A program made the translations under genes and the position numbers. This document shows, piece after piece, positions 56,115 to 64,000 of a stretch of 64,000 nucleotides of DNA (within the stretch, counting starts at the first letter, position 1; every line of letters starts with the position of its first letter). The notes beneath the pieces were generated by a model. It was not told where the DNA came from. It was given only the letters and a program-made list of their open reading frames with translations, and did not search any database. The stretch is from Burkholderiales bacterium (GTDB lineage Bacteria; Pseudomonadota; Gammaproteobacteria; Burkholderiales; Burkholderiaceae_C). The stretch covers positions 21,725 through 85,724 of the forward strand of contig JAFKGE010000033.1 in NCBI GenBank assembly GCA_017307865.1, in the 5' to 3' direction.

Positions 56115-56285
56115 TCACTTCAGCTTGATTTCCTTGTACTCGACGTGCTTGCGTGCCTTGGGGTCGAACTTCATGATCGACATCTTCTCGGGCATCGTCT
56201 TCTTGTTCTTGCTGGTGGTGTAGAAGTGACCGGTGCCGGCCGTGGATTCCAGCTTGATTTTTTCGCGTCCGCCTTTGGTGGCCAT
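56115..56285 (-). CDS. rpmG: 50S ribosomal protein L33
   Basis: A 56-residue L33. [20 protein letters not shown] and [20 protein letters not shown] identify it. It lacks the CxxC zinc pairs, so it is the zinc-independent form. Second gene of the rpmB-rpmG pair, 22 bases after rpmB. Confidence 0.97.
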   Translation of the reverse strand: MATKGGREKIKLESTAGTGHFYTTSKNKKTMPEKMSIMKFDPKARKHVEYKEIKLK

Positions 56286-56307
56286 GATGGTGTGCTCCTT
56301 CAGTGAA

Positions 56308-56541
56308 TCAGGCTTGGCCGCGTGCGCGCATGTCGGCGAGCACGGACTCGATGCCATTCTTGTCGATCAGTCGCAGCGCGGCGCTGGACACGCGCAGGCG
56401 CACCCAGCGGTTCTCGCTCTCGACCCAGAAGCGCCGGTACTGCAGGTTGGGCAGGAAACGACGCTTGGTTTTGTTGTTGGCGTGGGAAACGTTGTTTCCG
56501 ACCATGGGCTTCTTGCCCGTGACTTCGCACACGCGTGCCAT
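56308..56541 (-). CDS. rpmB: 50S ribosomal protein L28
   Basis: A 77-residue L28: [33 protein letters not shown] and [14 protein letters not shown]. Normal length. First gene of rpmB-rpmG; a TATAAT -10 lies 160 bases upstream on the minus strand (56701-56706). Confidence 0.97.
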   Translation of the reverse strand: MARVCEVTGKKPMVGNNVSHANNKTKRRFLPNLQYRRFWVESENRWVRLRVSSAALRLIDKNGIESVLADMRARGQA

Positions 56542-56913
56542 GAGAAATGCTCTCCAGTCCATCCGGTCCTCGCTGGCGCCGCGGTTTGCTGCGCGACTCG
56601 CTCGGACCTCACCTCGCCATGAAAGGGGTGGCGGTGGCCCCGTGGGCTTCGCGGGCATCCGATCGGCTGCTACGCCTCTCGCATCCGCGAAGAACCCGGC
56701 ATTATAACGATTTGCCGTAGCTCGGTGCCACCGAGGCAAAAGCCGCGGCTTTGCCCCGACGGTGGGCCGGCGCCCGCGAGCGCCTTCGCGCCCCTCTCCG
56801 ACGGGATTCGGGGCCGGTGCGCGCCAAGCAGATAAAATACGCGGTTCGTCGCATTTCAATGAGGCGGCTGGCGCCGACAGGCGTCGGCCGTCCGATTCGT
56901 TTGAACCCTGTTC
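56542..56913. other. Intergenic region between rpmB and tRNA-Leu
   Basis: 372 bases without a gene. It holds a perfect TATAAT for rpmB (minus strand, 56701-56706), a perfect 15-base palindromic arm pair CTCGGTG-C-CACCGAG (56721-56735) directly upstream of that -10, and GATAAAAT (56830-56837) as a plausible -10 for the tRNA-Leu-tig side. Confidence 0.55.
56701..56706 (-). promoter_or_regulatory. rpmB -10 element
   Basis: Consensus TATAAT on the minus strand; no good -35 at 17 bases, where an inverted repeat CTCGGTG/CACCGAG sits instead. Confidence 0.45.
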
Positions 56914-57000
56914 GCGCGGGTGGCGAAATTGGTAGACGCACCAGGTTTAGGTCCTGACGCCCGCGAGGGTGTGGGGGTTCGAGTCCCCCCCCGCGCACCA
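56914..57000 (+). tRNA. tRNA-Leu (anticodon TAG)
   Basis: 87 bases with CCA. Acceptor GCGCGGG/CCCGCGC, anticodon loop TTTAGGT, variable arm GCCCGCGAGGGT, T-loop GGTTCGAGTCC. It ends 26 bases before tig. Confidence 0.97.
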
Positions 57001-57026
57001 CCATCCAACTTGACTGAGAGATCCCC

Positions 57027-58346
57027 ATGGCCGTGAATGTCGAAACCCTGGAAAAACTCGAGCGCAAGATGACGCTCACCCTGCCCTTGGACACCATCCA
57101 GGGCGAGGTGGACGCGCGTCTGCGCAAGCTGGCCCGCACCGTCAAGATGGACGGCTTTCGCCCCGGCAAGGTGCCGATGAGCGTCGTGGCGCAGCGCTAC
57201 GGCTATTCGGTGCAGTACGAGGTGATGAACGACAAGGTGGGCGAGGCCTTTTTCAGCGCCGCCAACGAGGCCGAGTTGCGCGTAGCGGGCCAGCCCACCA
57301 TCACCGAGAAGGACGGCGCGCCCGAGGGGCAGATGACCTTCGACGCGGTGTTCGAGGTGTTTCCCGAGGTGAAGATCGGCGACCTGACTACGGCCGAGAT
57401 CGAGCGCGCCAGCGCCCAGGTGACGGACGAGGCGATCGACCGCACGTTGGAAATCCTGCGCAAGCAGCGCCGCAGCTTTGCCCAGCGCGCCCAGGGTGCC
57501 GGTGCCGAGGACGGCGACCGCGTGACGGTGGACTTTGCCGGCAAGATCGACGGCGAGCCCTTCGAGGGCGGCAAGGCCGAGGACTTTGCCTTCGTCATTG
57601 CCGAAGGCCAGATGCTGCCCGAGTTCGAGACCGCCGTGCGCGGCCTGAAGGTGGGCGAGAGCAAGACCTTTCCGCTGGCCTTCCCGGCCGACTACCATGG
57701 CAAGGACGTGGCGGGCAAGACGGCCGACTTCATGGTCACCGTCAAGAAGATCGAAGCCGCGCACCTGCCCGAGGTGAACGAGCAGCTGGCCAAGTCGCTG
57801 GGCGTGGAGGGCGGCACCGTCGAGGGCCTGCGCGCCGACATCCGCAAGAACCTGGAGCGCGAGATCAAGTTCCGCCTGAACGCGCGCAACAAGCAGGCCG
57901 TGATGGACGCGCTGCTGGCCAAGTCCGAGTTGGACGTGCCCAAGGCCAGCGTGCAGGCCGAGGTGGACCGCATGGTCGAAAGCGCCCGGGGCGACCTGAA
58001 GGCGCGTGGCCTGAAGGACAAGGACATCGAGAAGTTTCCCTTCCCCGAGGACGCCTTCCGCCCGCAGGCCGAGCGCCGCGTGCGCCTGGGCCTGGTGGTG
58101 GCCGAGCTGGTCAAGACGGCCAAGCTGCAGGCCACGCCCGAGCAGGTCAAGGCCCAGGTCGAGGAGCTGGCCGCCAGCTACGAGAAGCCCGCCGAGGTGG
58201 TGCGTTACTACTACGCCGACAACCGCCGCCTGGCCGACGTGGAGGCGATGGTGATCGAGAACAACGTGACCGAGCACGTGCTGGGCCAGGCCAAGGTGAC
58301 CGACAAGGCGCTGGGCTTCGACGAGCTGATGGGCCAGTCGGCCTGA
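57027..58346 (+). CDS. tig: Trigger factor
   Basis: A 439-residue ribosome-bound chaperone. The ribosome-binding signature is [16 protein letters not shown]; the FKBP-type PPIase domain occupies about 150-245 ([20 protein letters not shown]); the C-terminal helical arms follow. A family A repeat lies directly after the stop. First of the tig-clpP-clpX-lon series. Confidence 0.97.
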   Translation: MAVNVETLEKLERKMTLTLPLDTIQGEVDARLRKLARTVKMDGFRPGKVPMSVVAQRYGYSVQYEVMNDKVGEAFFSAANEAELRVAGQPTITEKDGAPEGQMTFDAVFEVFPEVKIGDLTTAEIERASAQVTDEAIDRTLEILRKQRRSFAQRAQGAGAEDGDRVTVDFAGKIDGEPFEGGKAEDFAFVIAEGQMLPEFETAVRGLKVGESKTFPLAFPADYHGKDVAGKTADFMVTVKKIEAAHLPEVNEQLAKSLGVEGGTVEGLRADIRKNLEREIKFRLNARNKQAVMDALLAKSELDVPKASVQAEVDRMVESARGDLKARGLKDKDIEKFPFPEDAFRPQAERRVRLGLVVAELVKTAKLQATPEQVKAQVEELAASYEKPAEVVRYYYADNRRLADVEAMVIENNVTEHVLGQAKVTDKALGFDELMGQSA

Positions 58347-58347
58347 T

Positions 58348-58407
58348 CACTATCAAAATAGAAGCTGCCGGCGCTTGATGCATGGGCGCCAGAGGGCAAT
58401 TTGGTTC
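58348..58407 (+). repeat. Family A dispersed repeat between tig and clpP
   Basis: ACTATCAAAATAGAAGCTGC, GGCGCTTGATGCATGGGCGC and CAGAGGGCAATTTGGTT, starting right after the tig stop. Confidence 0.82.
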
Positions 58408-58413
58408 ATGGTT

Positions 58414-58441
58414 TTGCTGGGCATGGCCCGGCGGCGACAAT
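58414..58441 (+). promoter_or_regulatory. Possible clpP promoter
   Basis: TTGCTG (58414-58419), 16 bases, GACAAT (58436-58441), 61 bases before the clpP ATG. Confidence 0.4.
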
Positions 58442-58502
58442 GGGGTCTGGAATCCGGCGGTTCCGGCCCCATTTGGTTTTCATTCCCCCTGACGGAGCTT
58501 TC

Positions 58503-59114
58503 ATGAGCGCACTTGCCTCCCCCCAAAACCTCGGGCTGATCCCGATGGTGATCGAGCAGTCCGGCCGCGGCGAGCGGTCGTTCGACATCTATTCGCGCCT
58601 GCTCAAGGAGCGCGTGATCTTCCTGGTGGGCGAGGTCAACGACCAGACCGCCAACCTGGTGGTGGCGCAGCTGCTGTTCCTGGAAAGCGAGAACCCCGAC
58701 AAGGACATCTCGTTCTACATCAACTCGCCCGGCGGCAGCGTGACCGCCGGCATGTCGATCTATGACACCATGCAGTTCATCAAGCCCGACGTGTCCACCA
58801 TGTGCCTGGGCTTTGCCGCCAGCATGGGCGCGTTTTTGCTGGCCGCCGGCGCCAAGGGCAAGCGCTATTCGCTGCCCAACAGCAAGATCATGATCCACCA
58901 GGTGCTGGGCGGCGCGCAGGGCCAGGCCACCGACATCGAGATCCAGGCGCGCGACATCCTGCGCACCAAGGAGCAGATGAACCGCATCCTGGCCGAGCGC
59001 ACCGGCCAGCCCTACGAGAAGGTGGTGCAGGACACCGAGCGCGACTACTACATGACCGCCGACGAGAGCAAGGACTACGGCATCATCGACCAGGTGCTGG
59101 CCCAGCGCCCCTGA
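58503..59114 (+). CDS. clpP: ATP-dependent Clp protease proteolytic subunit
   Basis: A 203-residue serine protease forming the ClpP tetradecamer. Catalytic Ser in [14 protein letters not shown], His in [10 protein letters not shown], Asp further on; [20 protein letters not shown] marks the mature N-terminus after a short propeptide. Start ATG 58503 follows ACGGAG. clpX is 60 bases downstream. Confidence 0.97.
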   Translation: MSALASPQNLGLIPMVIEQSGRGERSFDIYSRLLKERVIFLVGEVNDQTANLVVAQLLFLESENPDKDISFYINSPGGSVTAGMSIYDTMQFIKPDVSTMCLGFAASMGAFLLAAGAKGKRYSLPNSKIMIHQVLGGAQGQATDIEIQARDILRTKEQMNRILAERTGQPYEKVVQDTERDYYMTADESKDYGIIDQVLAQRP

Positions 59115-59174
59115 CGGGGGCGCCGCGGCGAGATTTCGCTATCATGGTCCGATCCATCCACTGAGTTTGTGTCA

Positions 59175-60440
<1,266 letters not shown>

Positions 60441-60505
60441 TTTCAAGCCAAGTCGGCCTGTAGCCCGCGTGCATCAAGCGCAAGCAGCTATCTGTTTTGT
60501 AGTCA
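60441..60505 (-). repeat. Family A dispersed repeat between clpX and lon
   Basis: Minus-strand reading: ACAGATAGCTGCTTGCGCTT, then GGGCTACAGGCCGACTTGG and CTTGAAAT. It starts right after the clpX stop codon. Confidence 0.82.
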
Positions 60506-60628
60506 ATCGCCAGGCCGCGAGCCGGTCCCCGCACGGGGCTGGCCGGCTGGACTGGCCCGGCGCCGCGCCGGGTTGAAAATCAGGGCCTGCGTCGCCACCT
60601 CAGGCCCCATCACGCACAAGGACTTGTC

Positions 60629-63076
<2,448 letters not shown>

Positions 63077-63081
63077 ATCGG

Positions 63082-63214
63082 CCCCCCGTTGCTCCACTCG
63101 CTGCGCGATGTTTCGCCTCCCCCCGAGGGGCATCGCCGGTGACCGGGGAGACCCCGGCCACGGCGATCGCTGGCGTGGCCTGCTCCGCGGCCATTCGGCT
63201 CTTTTGCGCCATGT
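63082..63214 (+). repeat. Family B dispersed repeat, copy 4
   Basis: CCCCCCGTTGCTCCACTCGC begins a few bases after the lon stop; it carries the C6/G4 arm, the CCGGGG/CCCCGG hairpin and GGCCTGCTCCGCGGCC. Confidence 0.85.
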
Positions 63215-63311
63215 GGTTCGGTTGCCGCATGGCGCCTTGGGCTGTTGAAGCGATGCTGAAGATCTCTTTAAAAATTTTGGCGTGCCGGCCAAAGGCGGTC
63301 GTTTTTCAGGC

Positions 63312-63317
63312 TACAAT
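63312..63317 (+). promoter_or_regulatory. tRNA-Gly -10 element
   Basis: TACAAT 14 bases before the tRNA 5' end; no clear -35 at the usual distance. Confidence 0.45.
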
Positions 63318-63331
63318 GCAAGGCTTGCAAC

Positions 63332-63407
63332 GCGGGAATAGCTCAGTTGGTAGAGCGCAACCTTGCCAAGGTTGAGGTCGCGAGTTCGAGCCTCGTTTCC
63401 CGCTCCA
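63332..63407 (+). tRNA. tRNA-Gly (anticodon GCC)
   Basis: 76 bases with CCA. Acceptor GCGGGAA/TTCCCGC, anticodon loop TTGCCAA, T-loop AGTTCGAGCCT. An integrase gene follows, so its 3' part is the probable attachment site of an integrative element. Confidence 0.97.
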
Positions 63408-63450
63408 GATAGTGATCTACAGACTTCTACTGACGTCTGTAAGTCGTTGA

Positions 63451-63476
63451 AAAGAGGGGCTTCGGCCCCTTTTTTC
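63451..63476 (+). terminator. Terminator of tRNA-Gly
   Basis: AGGGGC-TTCG-GCCCCT followed by T6, 48 bases after the tRNA. Confidence 0.85.
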
Positions 63477-63633
63477 ATTCCAGCGAGCGCCACGGAAATC
63501 CACCCACAGCTACCGTTTTTGAGTGACCAATTGAGGCACAAGAATACGGTTGGGACGGCTACCGGATAGTTGCTGGGGCTGAGCGGGAACCATGACGAGC
63601 ATTAGGCCTAAGTCATAACTTAGGAGCCTCGAA

Positions 63634-63915
63634 ATGGCACTCTCTGATCTGACCGTCCGGCAGGCAAGGACCACCGGCAAGCGCTACACCCTCTCCGACA
63701 ACGACTGCTTGGGCCTGATGGTCTCTGCTGCCGGCGGCAAGTCGTGGATATTTCGCTACTACTGGCTGGGCAAGCAAAAGCGCATGTCCCTGGGCGGCTA
63801 TCCCGCCCTCAGCCTGCGCGAGGCCCGCGCCGAGCGGGACAAGGCCCAAGTTGTTGATTTCCACGCAAAGCTGACCCACCATTTCCATCTAATCTTGACC
63901 CACCCTTGTTCGTGA
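63634..63915 (+). pseudogene. Truncated P4-type tyrosine integrase (N-terminal DUF4102 part)
   Basis: The first 72 codons encode the DUF4102 (Arm-type) N-terminal domain of a P4-like integrase: LSDLTVRQARTTGKRYTLSD, SWIFRYYWLGKQKRMSLGGY, LSLREARAERDKAQ. After about 63851 the reading frame leaves the family abruptly and enters sequence of an inserted element, stopping at 63915. A normal integrase has about 400 residues with the R-H-R-Y catalytic set, all missing here. Its position 227 bases after tRNA-Gly and orientation away from the tRNA are those of an integrative element. Confidence 0.8.
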
Positions 63916-64000
63916 ACTTCACGCTCACGTTGTGGATAAGTTCTTGGTCGCCTTCTCCTTCTTGGTGGTCTGTGGTGGTTGCTGTGCGGAGCTGTTCTTG
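63852..64000 (-). mobile_element. End of a probable IS21-family insertion sequence
   Basis: The insert begins TGTTGATTTCCACG and carries two copies of TGACCCACC (about 63872 and 63896), the spaced terminal repeats typical of IS21-like ends. The tail of an istB-like frame follows inward. It interrupts the integrase gene. Only 149 bases are visible, so family and full extent are inferred. Confidence 0.6.
63925..64000 (-). CDS. IstB-like ATPase C-terminal tail (partial)
   Basis: The last 25 codons of a minus-strand frame ending at 63925: a polar Lys/Thr/Gln-rich tail (QQPPQTTKKEKATKNLSTT) like the C-terminus of IstB helper ATPases of IS21 elements. The rest lies beyond the window. No catalytic motif is visible; the call depends on the IS end. 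Confidence 0.45.
   Translation of the reverse strand, partial: KNSSAQQPPQTTKKEKATKNLSTT

Overview
The window is GC-rich chromosomal DNA from a betaproteobacterium, most likely Burkholderiales, family Comamonadaceae; the genus cannot be fixed from the sequence alone. The assignment rests on the tripartite tricarboxylate transporter with its tctDE regulators, the exbB-exbD-lpxK-trm112-kdsB-adk order, the EarP/EF-P(Arg32) pair, and two dispersed repeat families that I associate with this family. Coding density is high and nearly every gene is housekeeping or catabolic.

Layout. 1-6.1 kb: a tricarboxylate uptake module (tctCBA, minus strand, tctA cut by the window edge) with its two-component system tctDE, divergent from an isocitrate-lyase/PEP-mutase family lyase and a PrpF-type isomerase. 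6.1-13.6 kb: a minus-strand acyl-CoA block (acyl-CoA dehydrogenase, ACAD10/11-type kinase-like protein, Crp/Fnr regulator, enoyl-CoA hydratase/isomerase, 3-hydroxyacyl-CoA dehydrogenase), then a solute-binding-like protein and a D-2-hydroxyacid dehydrogenase. 13.7-16 kb: a small hypothetical gene, lexA behind two tandem perfect LexA boxes, and a divergent CAP-domain lipoprotein with a Pro/Ala minisatellite. 16-22.4 kb: adk, kdsB, trm112, lpxK, exbD, exbB, interrupted by an esterase lipoprotein gene and an SMR transporter gene. 22.8-36.4 kb: xseA, sodB, a DUF192 protein, icd, ppiD, tRNA-Val, hup, an EamA transporter, pgsA, uvrC, earP, efp and a LOG-family protein.

36.5-47.6 kb is a phosphate block: ppk1-sixA, ppx, pstSCAB-phoU-phoB-phoR. 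Pho boxes with the canonical 11-bp repeat spacing lie before ppk1 and pstS, so polyphosphate synthesis and high-affinity phosphate uptake appear to be co-regulated by the PhoBR system encoded in the same block.

47.9-55.9 kb is the most unusual region: seven plus-strand genes, tightly packed, looking less GC-extreme than their surroundings. They encode a small protein, a PgaC-like family 2 glycosyltransferase, a bactofilin-like beta-helix protein, a secreted alpha/alpha-toroid-like protein, a YaiO-type outer-membrane beta-barrel, a multi-spanning membrane protein and an 828-residue lipoprotein with a divergent polysaccharide-deacetylase domain. I read this as a candidate exopolysaccharide synthesis, modification and export system that is not a standard pga, pel, bcs or alg operon.

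55.9-63.1 kb: tRNA-Ser, rpmG, rpmB, tRNA-Leu, tig-clpP-clpX-lon. At the right edge tRNA-Gly(GCC) is followed by the first part of a P4-type integrase gene that is interrupted by what looks like an IS21-family end with the istB tail: the start of an integrative element.

Two dispersed repeat families deserve attention. Family A (about 60 bp, with a shared AGCTgnTcGCGCTTG-like core) occurs between genes and also in frame inside xseA, lpxK and earP, and supplies the stop codon of another gene. Family B/C (about 75-160 bp, GC-rich) always lies directly downstream of a stop codon and in the same orientation relative to the upstream gene. No CRISPR array, rRNA or complete mobile element was seen.
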